Assembly: GCF_003253545.1 (NCBI RefSeq)
Contig: NZ_QKYV01000006.1
Location: forward strand, 62,001-126,000
Direction: 5' to 3'
Length of the DNA stretch: 64,000 nucleotides
Source of the DNA: Mesonia algae
Lineage (GTDB): Bacteria; Bacteroidota; Bacteroidia; Flavobacteriales; Flavobacteriaceae
Shown here piece by piece: positions 55,159 through 64,000 of this stretch. Numbering within the stretch: position 1 is the first letter of the stretch; every line of letters begins with the position of its first letter. A program made the translations under genes and the position numbers. The notes beneath the pieces are model-generated. The model made no database searches. It was not told the DNA's origin and was given only the letters and a program-made list of their open reading frames with translations.

Positions 55159-56117
55159 TTTTTCTTGGGTCGTATATAAAACTCTTTATCTGGTAATACC
55201 AATATTTCTACACGTCTGTTTTTTTGTTTATTTTTCTCTGAATTGTTCTCTACGATAGGTTGTGTTTCACCGTATGATTCTGTTTTGTAGGTGTATTCAC
55301 CTTTGCCATCCAAAATTTTATGAATATATACTTCTACAGCGTCTGCTCGGTTTTTTCCTAATATATAGTTATACTTATCGTCCGCATCACTATCAGTATG
55401 TCCAGAGATGATGATGTCTGCTTTAGGTATTTGTGAAATCACTTTTTTAAACTCTTCCAGCTTTTTTAAAGCGGTCTCTTTTAAATCATACTTATCTGTG
55501 TCAAAAAGCAAATTAGCGTCTACATTTAGTTTTAAAACTCCACCTACCGTTCCAATAGCGTCTATGTCTGCTCCAGCTGTAGGTCCGCTACAAAAAGAGG
55601 CTAAATCTGTAAGTCTTATGTAATAATAAATTGCTTCTTTATCTTTTGGAATATTAGCACGAGCAATATCTATTTGTGAAGTTCCGCCATCTACTTTTCC
55701 TACATTGATCCAAGTTTTATTGTCACTAGAGATCTCTACTTTAAAAGCTTCAATTGATGGGCCGATCTCAAAAAAATAAAGATCAGGTCCGTCAATATCT
55801 ATAAAACCATTGTCTTTAAAAACAGCGGTAATTTGGCCTTGACAACCTAAAGAAAGGTATGATTGGTCTAAGTATTTTTCATAGTCTGGTTCTCCAGCAG
55901 CTGCTTGCGGATTGCTATACTCTGGTAAAGCTGGAGGATTTCCTTCTCGAAAGTCAATAAGTGTATCAGCAAAAGCTACATTACCTAAAGGAATGAAAAC
56001 TTGAGACTGATTTTTTAACCGATAAAACTTCTTAAACTTAATTATGTTGACAGGAACTTGAGCAGTTGCGGTAATACCTATGATCCATACGATAATTAGA
56101 AGTAGAATTTTTCGCAT
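55155..56117 (-). CDS. OmpA-family protein with beta-sandwich N-terminal domain
   Basis: A 320-residue exported protein with a signal peptide (cleavage near TATAQ, about residue 19). Residues about 80-200 look like a discoidin/F5-8-like beta sandwich (ITAVFKDNGFIDIDGPDL, VEISSDNKTWINVG). The C-terminal OmpA-like domain (about 200-315) includes NLLFDTDKYDLKE, IIISGHTDSDAD and KQKNRRVEILV. It probably binds peptidoglycan in the periplasm. It overlaps the stop codon of the convergent gene by 4 bases, and a terminator at 56131-56160 separates it from the ribosomal-protein operon. Confidence 0.85.
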   Translation of the reverse strand: MRKILLLIIVWIIGITATAQVPVNIIKFKKFYRLKNQSQVFIPLGNVAFADTLIDFREGNPPALPEYSNPQAAAGEPDYEKYLDQSYLSLGCQGQITAVFKDNGFIDIDGPDLYFFEIGPSIEAFKVEISSDNKTWINVGKVDGGTSQIDIARANIPKDKEAIYYYIRLTDLASFCSGPTAGADIDAIGTVGGVLKLNVDANLLFDTDKYDLKETALKKLEEFKKVISQIPKADIIISGHTDSDADDKYNYILGKNRADAVEVYIHKILDGKGEYTYKTESYGETQPIVENNSEKNKQKNRRVEILVLPDKEFYIRPKKN

Positions 56118-56130
56118 AATTATAAAGATA

Positions 56131-56160
56131 AAAAAACCCTCTCTAAAAGAGAAGGTTTTT
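56131..56160 (-). terminator. Terminator of the thrS-infC-rpmI-rplT operon
   Basis: AAAAACC and GGTTTTT flank a TCTCT/AGAGA stem with one mismatch. It is immediately after the rplT gene in the transcribed direction (minus strand) and before the next gene, OmpA. Confidence 0.8.
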
Positions 56161-56189
56161 AATATATGAGAGATAAATGGGTTGCAAAT

Positions 56190-56534
56190 TTATTTTACTT
56201 TCTCAATAATAGCTTTAAAAGCCTCTGGGTGATTCATAGCTAAATCGGCTAAAACCTTACGGTTTAATTCGATTCCGTTAGCTTTTACTTTTCCCATAAA
56301 TTGAGAATAAGACATTCCGTGCATACGAGCACCTGCATTAATACGGGTAATCCATAAAGTACGGAAGTTTCTTTTCTTTGCTTTACGGTCTCTATAAGCA
56401 TATAACATTGCTTTTTCAACCGCATTTTTTGCTACTGTCCAAACGTTTTTACGACGTCCAAAGTAACCTTTTGCTTGCTTCATCACCTTTTTTCTTCTGG
56501 CTCTTGAAGCTACTGAATTTACTGATCTTGGCAT
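56190..56534 (-). CDS. rplT: 50S ribosomal protein L20
   Basis: A 114-residue protein of the large ribosomal subunit needed early in assembly. The N-terminus [16 protein letters not shown] and the [11 protein letters not shown] segment are the L20 signature, and the very basic helical N-terminal half is typical. It is the last gene of the thrS-infC-rpmI-rplT operon. Confidence 0.97.
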   Translation of the reverse strand: MPRSVNSVASRARRKKVMKQAKGYFGRRKNVWTVAKNAVEKAMLYAYRDRKAKKRNFRTLWITRINAGARMHGMSYSQFMGKVKANGIELNRKVLADLAMNHPEAFKAIIEKVK

Positions 56535-56632
56535 AATTTTATTGTTTTTGTAGTAGGCGATTCATTTTCACGAATTCTTTGTAAGGCCTAACTCCAGGGT
56601 TATTAAATTGTTTTAACCAATTAAACGGTCAA

Positions 56633-56830
56633 TTACTTTAAACGTAATTGAAGTTTAATGTTACTCTCATCTGCTTTATGTACTAATGTACTATGAGTTA
56701 AAGCAAGCTTACGTTTTTTAGACTTCTTTGTTAAGATGTGACTTTTAAACGCGTGCTTTCTTTTAATTTTACCAGTACCTGTAAGCTTAAAACGCTTTTT
56801 AGCACTAGATTTTGTTTTCATTTTAGGCAT
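56633..56830 (-). CDS. rpmI: 50S ribosomal protein L35
   Basis: A 65-residue, very basic protein with the L35 signature [20 protein letters not shown]. It lies between infC and rplT as in nearly all bacteria. The 98-base gap to rplT contains no clear hairpin. Confidence 0.97.
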   Translation of the reverse strand: MPKMKTKSSAKKRFKLTGTGKIKRKHAFKSHILTKKSKKRKLALTHSTLVHKADESNIKLQLRLK

Positions 56831-56887
56831 AATATCCTTAGGTTTTATTTATCTCTCTCTATATAATTTTGACTTCTACGATAGAAG

Positions 56888-57445
56888 TTACTTTACTTTT
56901 TTAGGAGCAATGAACATGGTCATACGTTTACCTTCTAATTTAGGCATTTGTTCTACCTTACCATATTCCTCAAGGTCTTGAGCTAAACGAAGTAGCAAAA
57001 TTTCTCCTTGATCTTTAAATACAATAGAACGTCCTTTAAAGAAAACATATGCTTTAAGTTTTGCACCTTCTTCTAAGAATTTTTTACCGTGATTTTTCTT
57101 GAATTCATAATCATGATCATCTGTATTAGGACCAAAACGAATTTCTTTAATCACAACTTTAGAAGCTTTTGCTTTTAAAACTTTTTCTCTTTTCTTTTGT
57201 TCGTAAAGGAATTTCTTATAATCCATTGCTTTTGCAACAGGAGGTTTAGCATTTGGTGAAATCTCAACCAAATCTACGCCTAGCTCTTCTGCTAAAGCTA
57301 ATGCTTTTTTGATAGGATAAACACCCATCTCCACATTATCACCAACTAAACGAACTTCTTCTGCGCGAATTTTTCCGTTAATTCTGTGCGGATCTTCCTT
57401 AATTTCTCTTAAAGGTTTTCTTGATTTTTTTCTACGTATTGCTAT
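56888..57445 (-). CDS. infC: Translation initiation factor IF-3 with non-canonical AUA start
   Basis: IF-3 keeps the small ribosomal subunit apart and checks the start codon. The conventional start codons (GTG or ATG, near 57340-57334) would cut off about 37 residues, including the N-terminal domain start ([20 protein letters not shown]). Reading back in the same frame, the conserved sequence extends to ATA-GCA-ATA-CGT ([11 protein letters not shown]) at 57445, and an in-frame stop lies five codons further upstream. No ATG, GTG or TTG exists there, so the start is probably the AUA at 57445, giving 185 residues. The C-terminal domain ([11 protein letters not shown] and [11 protein letters not shown]) is normal. 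E. coli infC starts with AUU for autoregulation, so a similar control is likely. It lies 17 bases after thrS. Confidence 0.9.
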   Translation of the reverse strand: MAIRRKKSRKPLREIKEDPHRINGKIRAEEVRLVGDNVEMGVYPIKKALALAEELGVDLVEISPNAKPPVAKAMDYKKFLYEQKKREKVLKAKASKVVIKEIRFGPNTDDHDYEFKKNHGKKFLEEGAKLKAYVFFKGRSIVFKDQGEILLLRLAQDLEEYGKVEQMPKLEGKRMTMFIAPKKVK

Positions 57446-57462
57446 GACTTTATAATTTTAAA

Positions 57463-59409
57463 TTAAACTTCAAATGTTTTTAGAGTAGACGCAATTTCAT
57501 TCTTTATAATTTCAGAAAATTGCTCTACACTCATGGCGCCTAAATCCTCGCCACCATGTTTACGTACAGAAACTGTGCCGTCTTTTTCTTCTTGTTCCCC
57601 GACAATAAGCATAAACGGTAGTTTGTTCATTTCGGCTTCCCGAATTTTTTTACCCATCGTTTCACTTCTGTTATCTATACGGGCGCGAATTTCGTTATTT
57701 TCTAGCAAATTTAAAACTTTTTGCGTATAATTTTCATACTTCTCGCTTAAAGACAAAACAATAGCTTGTTCTGGCATAAGCCAAAGTGGGAAATTACCAC
57801 CCGTATGCTCTAACAAGATAGCGATAAAACGTTCCATACTTCCAAAAGGAGCTCGGTGAATCATCACAGGTCTGTGAAGTTCATTATCACTGCCTTTGTA
57901 AGTCAATTCAAAACGTTCTGGTAAGTTATAATCTACTTGTATAGTTCCTAATTGCCAGCTTCTTCCTAAGGCATCTTTAACCATAAAATCTAATTTAGGT
58001 CCGTAAAATGCTGCTTCTCCAGTTTCTACTACGTAATTTAAATTCTTTTCTTTAGCTGCATTGATAATAGCATTTTCTGCTTTTTCCCAATTTTCATCTG
58101 CACCTATATACTTTTCTTTATTTTCTGGATCTCTAAGAGAAACTTGAGCTGTAAAATTTTCAAACCCTAAAGAGCCAAAAACATATAGCACCAAGTCAAT
58201 TACCTTTTTGAACTCCTCATCTAATTGATCTGGAGTACAAAAAATATGCGCATCATCTTGAGTAAAACCACGAACACGAGTTAAGCCATGTAATTCTCCA
58301 CTTTGTTCATATCTATAAACTGTACCAAATTCTGCAAAACGCTTTGGTAAATCTTTATAAGACCAAGGTGAAGCATTATAAATTTCACAGTGGTGAGGGC
58401 AATTCATAGGTTTCAATAAGAACTCTTCTCCTTCATTTGGTGTAGTAATTGGCTGAAAACTATCTTCTCCATATTTTGCATAATGTCCCGAAGTTTCATA
58501 AAGTTCTTTCTGACCAATATGCGGAGAAACCACCATTTCATAACCAGCTTTCTTCTGGGCTTTCTTTAGAAAATTTTCAAGCCTTTCTCTTAAGGCGGCA
58601 CCTTTTGGAAGCCATAATGGCAGACCTTGTCCTACTTTTTGTGAAAAAGTAAAAAGCTGTAGTTCTTTTCCTAATTTTCTATGGTCTCGTTTTTTAGCTT
58701 CTTCTAATAGCTCTAAATATTCTTTTAATTCTTTTTGTTTCGGAAAAGTAATACCGTAAACTCTTGTAAGTTGCGGATTGTTTTCGTCTCCTCGCCAATA
58801 AGCTCCAGCGACACTCATTACTTTTACTGCTTTAATAATACCAGTATTAGGAATATGTCCTCCTCGACACAAATCTGTAAAGGTATCATGATCGCAAAAG
58901 GTAATATCTCCGTCAGTTAAATTTTCAATTAACTCAACTTTATATGGGTTGTTCTCGTTTTTATAAAATGCTAATGCATCGTCTTTGGATACTTCACGCA
59001 TGTCAAACTCGTGTTTTCCACGAGCAATCTCTAGCATTTTATCTTCAACCTTTTTAAAATCGGTATCAGATATTTTATGCTCTCCAAAATCTACGTCATA
59101 ATAAAAACCATTGTCAATAGCAGGACCTATAGTTAGCTTGGCTTCTGGATATAATTTTTGAATTGCCTGAGCCAAAACGTGCGCAGAACTATGCCAAAAA
59201 GCTTTTTTACCTTGATCGTCTTTCCAAGTATAAAGAATTAGAGAACCATCTTCTGTAAGGGTTGTTTTCGTTTCTACGGTGGTACCGTTAAAACTTGCAG
59301 AAATCACATTTCTGGCTAAACCTTCACTAATACTTTTGGCAACTTCTAATACAGTAGTGCCTTTCTCAAATTCTTTTATACTGCCATCTGGCAAAGTTAT
59401 TTTTATCAT
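57463..59409 (-). CDS. thrS: Threonine-tRNA ligase
   Basis: Charges tRNA-Thr. The 648-residue enzyme has the N-terminal TGS domain ([14 protein letters not shown]), the editing domain (about 65-225, with [11 protein letters not shown] and the GGHIP segment), class II motifs with [18 protein letters not shown] in motif 2, the zinc ligands Cys in MNCPHHCE and His in [11 protein letters not shown], and the anticodon-binding domain (about 540-648). It is the first gene of the operon with infC, rpmI and rplT and has a good promoter at 59428-59457. Confidence 0.97.
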   Translation of the reverse strand: MIKITLPDGSIKEFEKGTTVLEVAKSISEGLARNVISASFNGTTVETKTTLTEDGSLILYTWKDDQGKKAFWHSSAHVLAQAIQKLYPEAKLTIGPAIDNGFYYDVDFGEHKISDTDFKKVEDKMLEIARGKHEFDMREVSKDDALAFYKNENNPYKVELIENLTDGDITFCDHDTFTDLCRGGHIPNTGIIKAVKVMSVAGAYWRGDENNPQLTRVYGITFPKQKELKEYLELLEEAKKRDHRKLGKELQLFTFSQKVGQGLPLWLPKGAALRERLENFLKKAQKKAGYEMVVSPHIGQKELYETSGHYAKYGEDSFQPITTPNEGEEFLLKPMNCPHHCEIYNASPWSYKDLPKRFAEFGTVYRYEQSGELHGLTRVRGFTQDDAHIFCTPDQLDEEFKKVIDLVLYVFGSLGFENFTAQVSLRDPENKEKYIGADENWEKAENAIINAAKEKNLNYVVETGEAAFYGPKLDFMVKDALGRSWQLGTIQVDYNLPERFELTYKGSDNELHRPVMIHRAPFGSMERFIAILLEHTGGNFPLWLMPEQAIVLSLSEKYENYTQKVLNLLENNEIRARIDNRSETMGKKIREAEMNKLPFMLIVGEQEEKDGTVSVRKHGGEDLGAMSVEQFSEIIKNEIASTLKTFEV

Positions 59410-59427
59410 ATCAAAAATTTAATCTTG

Positions 59428-59457
59428 CAAAGATAAAGCTATCTGCGGTCTTTACAA
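59428..59457 (-). promoter_or_regulatory. Candidate promoter of the thrS operon
   Basis: On the minus strand TTG (59455-59457) and TATCTTTG (59428-59435) are 19 bases apart, matching the Bacteroidota -33/-7 pattern exactly. Transcription would start near 59421, about 12 bases before the thrS ATG. Confidence 0.6.
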
Positions 59458-59471
59458 TATGCTAAGTTTTA

Positions 59472-60302
59472 TTATTTTTTAATTTCTACGCTCTCTTGTG
59501 GTGCTTTAAAAAAGCCGTCTTCTGTTTCTAAAAACTTAAGATTAGAGATTTTTGCACTTCCTATAGGTTCTCCATAAATTCCTTCTTCTTCATTCCAATT
59601 ATAGAAAGACCAGTCTTTTGCAAAAGCAACATTACTTACACTAAAATAATTGTCATAAACAATAGCGTGTGGATTTTCTTCCGCAGTAGCGGTATCTTTC
59701 CCAAAAGTAACGATATAAGCTGCTGCTTTCATTAGTTTTGTTTGCTTATCAGAATAAATTACATACCAATCATCTGGTGCGTCTCCAATATTATCGCCAA
59801 AGGTAAGTTTTGCTGTATCGTATGTAGTTTCATTAAGGTCGCCTTCATTCAAATCTTGCCAATTTGTACCAGGATCTGTTAATTTAAATGGTAAAGCAAA
59901 AAAGTACGTCCAAGTAAACATATCAAATCTAGCTCCGTCATAATTATTTTCTTTAGGAAATAGAGACGCTTTTTCATTGTCATACATCAACACTGTGCCA
60001 TCTTCCTTTTCAATTTTAATTTTGCTAGAATTGGTGAGCATCGTAATCTTAGCTTTCATTCTTTGTTTACCTCCAAACATTAAATCTAATTGAAACTGAA
60101 CCGCTTCCTGACTTTTAAAATCAGAGGTTTGATGGGCAGACTGAATGTTGGCAGCAAATTGTTGTGCTGGTGATAATTCTTTTTTCTGTTCTACCTCTTT
60201 TTCTATAATAGGTTCATCTTTAGTTTCTTTTTCAGCTTTTTTCTCTTCTTGACAAGAAAATAAGACGAAAGCAGTACAGAGCAATAAAATATATTTTTTC
60301 AT
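59472..60302 (-). CDS. Lipoprotein, DUF6503-like
   Basis: A 276-residue lipoprotein with lipobox LFSCQ (Cys17), an acidic/basic charged linker (about 20-50) and a beta-rich domain from about 55 on. The pattern (MLTNSSKIKIEKEDGT, TWTYFFALPFKL and DDWYVIYSDKQTKLM) resembles DUF6503 and LolA/LppX-like outer-membrane lipoproteins; I am not sure of the family. It might carry lipids in the periplasm, which is inference. It stands alone on the minus strand between thrS and htpG. Confidence 0.65.
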   Translation of the reverse strand: MKKYILLLCTAFVLFSCQEEKKAEKETKDEPIIEKEVEQKKELSPAQQFAANIQSAHQTSDFKSQEAVQFQLDLMFGGKQRMKAKITMLTNSSKIKIEKEDGTVLMYDNEKASLFPKENNYDGARFDMFTWTYFFALPFKLTDPGTNWQDLNEGDLNETTYDTAKLTFGDNIGDAPDDWYVIYSDKQTKLMKAAAYIVTFGKDTATAEENPHAIVYDNYFSVSNVAFAKDWSFYNWNEEEGIYGEPIGSAKISNLKFLETEDGFFKAPQESVEIKK

Positions 60303-60341
60303 AGTCGTTCAAATTTAATTAAGCTGCTAAGTTAAAAAAAT

Positions 60342-60379
60342 AAAAAACCGTTTCAGGATGTATGAAACGGTTTTTTTTT
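60342..60379. terminator. Terminator after htpG
   Basis: AAAAAACCGTTTCA (60342-60355) pairs with TGAAACGGTTTTTT (60363-60376) around GGATGTA, with A-run and T-run on the two sides. It ends the htpG transcript on the minus strand. Confidence 0.88.
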
Positions 60380-60401
60380 AATAAATATGATCAACAAAAA
60401 T

Positions 60402-62285
60402 TTACTTTATCATCTCAAAGCTTCGTTTTACAAAATTAGTCAACTCTTCACCTTTTAAAAGGTTTTGAGACAACCTAGCTAGGTCTAACGACTGCTTAAT
60501 TAACTTCCCTTGAGTTTCTTCATCGCTATTTAAAATAGTAGATATTAACTCATTGTTAGTATTTACTACCAAATTGTACATTTCTGGCATATTTCCCATT
60601 CCCATCATTCCACCACCACCGGTTTGTTGCATCTCTTTCATACGACGCATAAACTCTGGTTGTGTAATAATTAACGGAGCAGAAGAACTATCCATTGCCT
60701 CTAATTGAACTGTGTAGGTTTCTTTTGGAACTACTTTTTCAAAATCGGTTTTTAGTTTTTCTTTTTCTTCATCAGAAAGTTTAGAAACTTGTTCTTCTTC
60801 TTTTTTAATTAGGTTATCTACGTGATCACTATCTACACGAACAAAAGAAATATTTTCTTTAGAAGTTTCTAATTTCTGAATCAAGTGCGATACAATAGGA
60901 GAGTCTAATAAAAGAACTTCGTATCCTTTAGTTTTAGCAGCTTCAATATAACTATGTTGTTCGTCTTTATTTGAAGCGTAAAGGATTATCGTTTTACCGT
61001 CTTTATCAGTCTGATTTTCCTTTATTTTCTCTTGAAATTCCTCAAAAGTGAAGTAGTTTTTGTCTACAGTTGGGTATAATGCAAACTTATCTGCTTTATC
61101 GAAGAATTTATCTTCAGAAAGCATTCCATATTCAATAACTACTTTAATATCGTCCCATTTCTTTTCGAAATCTTCGCGATTGTCATTAAATAAAGACTTT
61201 AATTTATCTGCCACTTTACGAGTAATGTAGCTAGAAATCTTCTTTACCGCTCCATCAGCTTGTAAATAAGAACGAGATACGTTTAACGGAATGTCTGGCG
61301 AATCTATTACCCCACGTAACATCGTTAAAAACTCAGGTACAATACCTTCTACATTGTCGGTTACAAAAACCTGATTTTGATACAACTGAATTTTATCTTG
61401 TTGCATCGTCATATTATTACTCAATTTAGGGAAGTATAAAATCCCTGTTAAATTGAAAGGATAATCAACATTTAAGTGAATATGAAAAAGAGGTTCTTCA
61501 AATTGCATAGGATACAATTCGCGGTAAAAACCTTTATAATCCTGCTCTTCTAATTCGGTAGGTTGTTTAGTCCAAGCTGGTTCAGGATTATTGATGATAT
61601 TGTCTACGGTTACTTTCTTAGCCTCTTCATCTTCAGGAGCGTCCTCAGCTTTAGGAAGTTCTTTTTCTTTTGTTCCAAACTTAATGGGAACTGGCATAAA
61701 CTTGTTATACTTCGTTAAAAGCTCATCAATTTTACTTTCTTCTAAAAACTCTTTTTCATCATCATTAATATGAAGAATAATTTCAGATCCGCGTTCTTTT
61801 TTATCGGCATCCTCAATAGTAAAATCTGTAGTTCCTTCGCAAATCCAATGCGCAGCAGGTTCATCTTTATAAGATTTAGTAATAATCTCTACTTTATTAG
61901 CTACCATAAAAGCAGAGTAGAAACCAAGACCAAAATGACCAATAATACCACTATCTTTAGCAGAATCTTTATATTTCTCTAGAAACTCTTCAGCGCCAGA
62001 AAAGGCTACTTGGTTAATGTACTTTTCAACCTCGTCTTTAGTCATCCCAATCCCTTGGTCGATAATGTGAAGCTTTTGATTTTCTTTATCAATCTTAACT
62101 TCAATTTTTGGGTTTCCGTACTCAACGTCTGTCTCTCCAATGCTAGTTAAATGCTTCAATTTTAATGTTGCATCTGTTGCATTAGAAATTAATTCGCGTA
62201 AGAAAATTTCATGATCACTATAAAGAAATTTCTTAATTAAGGGAAAAATGTTTTCTACTGAAACATTAATTTTTCCTGTTGCCAT
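60402..62285 (-). CDS. htpG: Molecular chaperone HtpG (Hsp90)
   Basis: ATP-dependent chaperone. The 627-residue protein has the GHKL ATPase domain: ELISNATDA (about 33-41), DQGIGM (about 76-81) and GHFGLGFYSAF (about 115-125). The middle domain contains PLNVSRSYLQ (about 340) and the dimerisation domain fills the C-terminus, with a Met/Gly-rich GGGGMMGMGNMPEM stretch near 565-578. The length is normal for bacterial HtpG. No HrcA/CIRCE-like sequence was seen upstream. Confidence 0.97.
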   Translation of the reverse strand: MATGKINVSVENIFPLIKKFLYSDHEIFLRELISNATDATLKLKHLTSIGETDVEYGNPKIEVKIDKENQKLHIIDQGIGMTKDEVEKYINQVAFSGAEEFLEKYKDSAKDSGIIGHFGLGFYSAFMVANKVEIITKSYKDEPAAHWICEGTTDFTIEDADKKERGSEIILHINDDEKEFLEESKIDELLTKYNKFMPVPIKFGTKEKELPKAEDAPEDEEAKKVTVDNIINNPEPAWTKQPTELEEQDYKGFYRELYPMQFEEPLFHIHLNVDYPFNLTGILYFPKLSNNMTMQQDKIQLYQNQVFVTDNVEGIVPEFLTMLRGVIDSPDIPLNVSRSYLQADGAVKKISSYITRKVADKLKSLFNDNREDFEKKWDDIKVVIEYGMLSEDKFFDKADKFALYPTVDKNYFTFEEFQEKIKENQTDKDGKTIILYASNKDEQHSYIEAAKTKGYEVLLLDSPIVSHLIQKLETSKENISFVRVDSDHVDNLIKKEEEQVSKLSDEEKEKLKTDFEKVVPKETYTVQLEAMDSSSAPLIITQPEFMRRMKEMQQTGGGGMMGMGNMPEMYNLVVNTNNELISTILNSDEETQGKLIKQSLDLARLSQNLLKGEELTNFVKRSFEMIK

Positions 62286-62471
62286 ATCTATATTTTTTTA
62301 TTTAAACTTTGTTTTCTTATTTCCCTAATGTCAAAAAAAATACCATTAAAATTAAAATGACAAACTGGCATACTAGAAGTGTAATAACTTCTATCTTTTT
62401 ACGCCTAAAACAATAGATTATATTTAACAAAGTTTTGTTTAATGTTTTTAAATAATAGGTTAACAAAACCG

Positions 62472-62479
62472 TATCTTTG
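62472..62479 (+). promoter_or_regulatory. Candidate -7 box of the TetR-like gene
   Basis: TATCTTTG is an exact match to TAnnTTTG, 16 bases before the start codon of the TetR-like gene. No TTG at the -33 distance. Confidence 0.4.
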
Positions 62480-62495
62480 ATTCAAATAGAATGTT

Positions 62496-63170
62496 ATGGA
62501 GAAGAAAAAAACTGTTACGAAAAAGAAATCAGTAAAAATGACTACAGAAAAGTGGATCTCTAGTTATATGGAATATGTTTTAGAACACGAAACAGTTCCT
62601 AAGTCTGTTTATAAGTTTGCGAAAGAAAACAAATCTAACGAAGAAGAATTTTATCAATCTTTTGGAAGCCTAGAAGCTATTCAAAAAGAAATTTGGGAAC
62701 AATTTTATATAAAGAGTGTCACTTTAATGCAAGCTGCACCCGAAGTGGATTCATTTTCTAATAGAGAAAAAATGCTCACTTTCTTCTATACTTTTTTTGA
62801 AATGCTTACTGCAAATAGAAGTTATGTTCTCTTTATGCTGAATAGAAACGAAAGTACACTTAAGAACCTAGAACAGTTAAAAGGTCTGCGGAAAAATGTA
62901 AAAAATTTCGCTAAAGATTTAATTGCTGAAGATAATGACGCCAAAAATATAAAGTTGCTTCAAAAGAATGAAACTGTTTTTTCTGAAGGAGCTTGGTTGC
63001 AAATGATGTTTTTACTGAAATTTTGGATGGATGATAATTCTCCTCAATTTGAGAAAACCGATGTTGCCATAGAAAAGTCTGTCAATACTATTTTTGATGT
63101 TTTTGATAATACACCTTTAGAACGTGTATTAGATTTTGGAAAGTTCCTCTTTAAAGAAAAAATGGCTTAG
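62496..63170 (+). CDS. TetR-family transcriptional regulator
   Basis: A 224-residue protein with a very basic N-terminal tail (MEKKKTVTKKKSVK), a short TetR-type helix-turn-helix (about 15-65, with VPKSVYKFAKENK as the first helices and EEFYQSFGSLEAIQKEIW as the recognition region) and a helical C-terminal ligand/dimer domain. The family resemblance is moderate: the DNA-binding part is shorter than usual. It is three bases upstream of an AarF/ABC1-like kinase gene, so they probably form an operon. Confidence 0.8.
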   Translation: MEKKKTVTKKKSVKMTTEKWISSYMEYVLEHETVPKSVYKFAKENKSNEEEFYQSFGSLEAIQKEIWEQFYIKSVTLMQAAPEVDSFSNREKMLTFFYTFFEMLTANRSYVLFMLNRNESTLKNLEQLKGLRKNVKNFAKDLIAEDNDAKNIKLLQKNETVFSEGAWLQMMFLLKFWMDDNSPQFEKTDVAIEKSVNTIFDVFDNTPLERVLDFGKFLFKEKMA

Positions 63171-63173
63171 AAA

Positions 63174-64000
63174 ATGAAATCAATAGATAAAATACCAACG
63201 GGAAAGCTCGGGCGCACCACAGAAATGGTAAAGACCGGTGTTAAAATTGGCGGAAATTACTTGAAATATTATAGTAAGAAAGCTTTTGATAAAGAATTAA
63301 GCCGAGATCAACTGGATAACGACAATGCGGAAGATATTTATGACGGACTAAAAAACCTTAAGGGGAGTGCTTTAAAAGTAGCGCAAATGCTCTCTATGGA
63401 AAAAAGTTTGTTGCCAAGTGCTTATGTTGAAAAATTTAGCTTAGCTCAATTTAGTGTTCCACCGCTTTCGGCTCCTTTGGTTAGAAAAACTTTTAAAAAG
63501 TATAACGGAGAATATCCTGAAGAATTATATGATACATTTAATTCTAATTCAATTAACGCAGCCAGTATAGGACAGGTTCATCAAGCGACGAAAGACGGTA
63601 AGAAGCTGGCGGTTAAAATTCAATATCCTGGTGTTGCTGAAAGTATAAGTTCAGATTTAGCGATGGTAAAACCCATTGCTACAAGAATGTTCAATTTACA
63701 AGGAAGTGATTCTGATAAATATTTTAAAGAAGTAGAAGGAAAACTGATTGAGGAAACCGATTATATTCTAGAGGTAAAGCAAAGCAAACATATCTCTCAA
63801 AAATGCGCGCAAATTGAAGGTTTACGATTTCCTAAGTATTATGAAGACTTATCGAGTGAGAAAATCATTACGATGGATTGGATGCAAGGCCAGCATTTAA
63901 GTGAATTCACGAAAACCGATTTTAAGAAAGAAGACGGAGATAAAATAGGGCAGGCTTTATGGGATTTTTATATGTATCAAATGCACGAGTTGAAAGCGGT
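63174..64000 (+). CDS. AarF/ABC1/UbiB-like kinase, 3' end cut by window edge
   Basis: N-terminal 275 residues of an AarF/ABC1 (UbiB-like) atypical kinase; the frame runs off the window. The family A-rich loop NAASIGQVH (128-136) and the VAIK-type lysine in LAVKIQYPG (Lys148) are present, as is EETDYILE (about 194-201). The KxGQ motif reads KVAQ here (Lys68-Ala70-Gln71), with alanine for the usual glycine. Members act in quinone and lipid metabolism in bacteria. It begins three bases after the TetR-like gene. Confidence 0.88.
   Translation, partial: MKSIDKIPTGKLGRTTEMVKTGVKIGGNYLKYYSKKAFDKELSRDQLDNDNAEDIYDGLKNLKGSALKVAQMLSMEKSLLPSAYVEKFSLAQFSVPPLSAPLVRKTFKKYNGEYPEELYDTFNSNSINAASIGQVHQATKDGKKLAVKIQYPGVAESISSDLAMVKPIATRMFNLQGSDSDKYFKEVEGKLIEETDYILEVKQSKHISQKCAQIEGLRFPKYYEDLSSEKIITMDWMQGQHLSEFTKTDFKKEDGDKIGQALWDFYMYQMHELKA

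Overview
The window looks like ordinary chromosome from a member of the Flavobacteriaceae (Bacteroidota). The evidence is the AT-rich sequence, three proteins with the Por-type C-terminal sorting domain of the type IX secretion system (T9SS), a PorV/PorQ-like outer-membrane protein, a two-subunit transketolase, Bacteroidota-style -7 boxes (TAnnTTTG) in front of many genes, and flavobacterial families such as the CAL67264 membrane protein. I cannot fix the genus. I saw no rRNA, tRNA, CRISPR array, complete insertion sequence or prophage.

Layout. 1-7636: the end of a surface-polysaccharide locus, with three family-4 glycosyltransferases, an O-antigen ligase/polymerase-like membrane protein and the initiating sugar-phosphate transferase. 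It is interrupted at 880-2590 by a tandemly duplicated, apparently non-coding unit of about 820 bp. 7639-12548: a trio of small membrane proteins (DUF4870-like, DUF2752, TM2), lnt, a PorV/PorQ-like protein and pssA. 12882-20106: two very large, partly paralogous T9SS surface proteins that converge, with a small PID-CTERM-like protein between them. 20372-28380: a small beta-barrel candidate, an AIM24-family protein, pyruvate carboxylase, a uracil-DNA glycosylase-like protein, an OmpA lipoprotein, a family-2 glycosyltransferase and an HsdR_N-like protein. 28436-34570: holA and a menaquinone block (menA, menC, menE) with an UPF0173 hydrolase and a CPBP membrane protease. 34650-43273: a long PLP enzyme, an M1 metallopeptidase with a small PH-like membrane protein, a histidine kinase/response regulator/lipoprotein group and an acyl-CoA carboxylase beta subunit. 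43296-48638: CAL67264 between two inverted intergenic elements, ettA, a T9SS protein and the split transketolase. 48837-55158: tgt, an LptF/LptG permease, accA, dnaB and a secreted protein of unknown function. 55155-62285: an OmpA protein, the thrS-infC-rpmI-rplT operon, a lipoprotein and htpG. 62496-64000: a TetR-like regulator and the start of an AarF/ABC1 kinase-like gene cut by the window edge.

How the genes work together. The left end builds surface polysaccharide. The T9SS proteins and the OmpA and PorV/PorQ proteins belong to the cell surface. Lnt, PssA and LptF/G serve envelope lipids. MenA/C/E make menaquinone, and pyruvate carboxylase and AccA feed central and fatty-acid metabolism. 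HolA, DnaB, Tgt, EttA, ThrS, IF-3, L35, L20 and HtpG are information-processing and protein-quality genes.

I did not find a clear-cut new defence or metabolic system. The points most worth a second look are the 820-bp tandem non-coding unit with its ordered hairpins, an infC frame whose only full-length start is AUA, a Tgt without the three zinc cysteines, the PID-CTERM-like protein between the two large T9SS proteins, and the inverted element pair around the CAL67264 gene.
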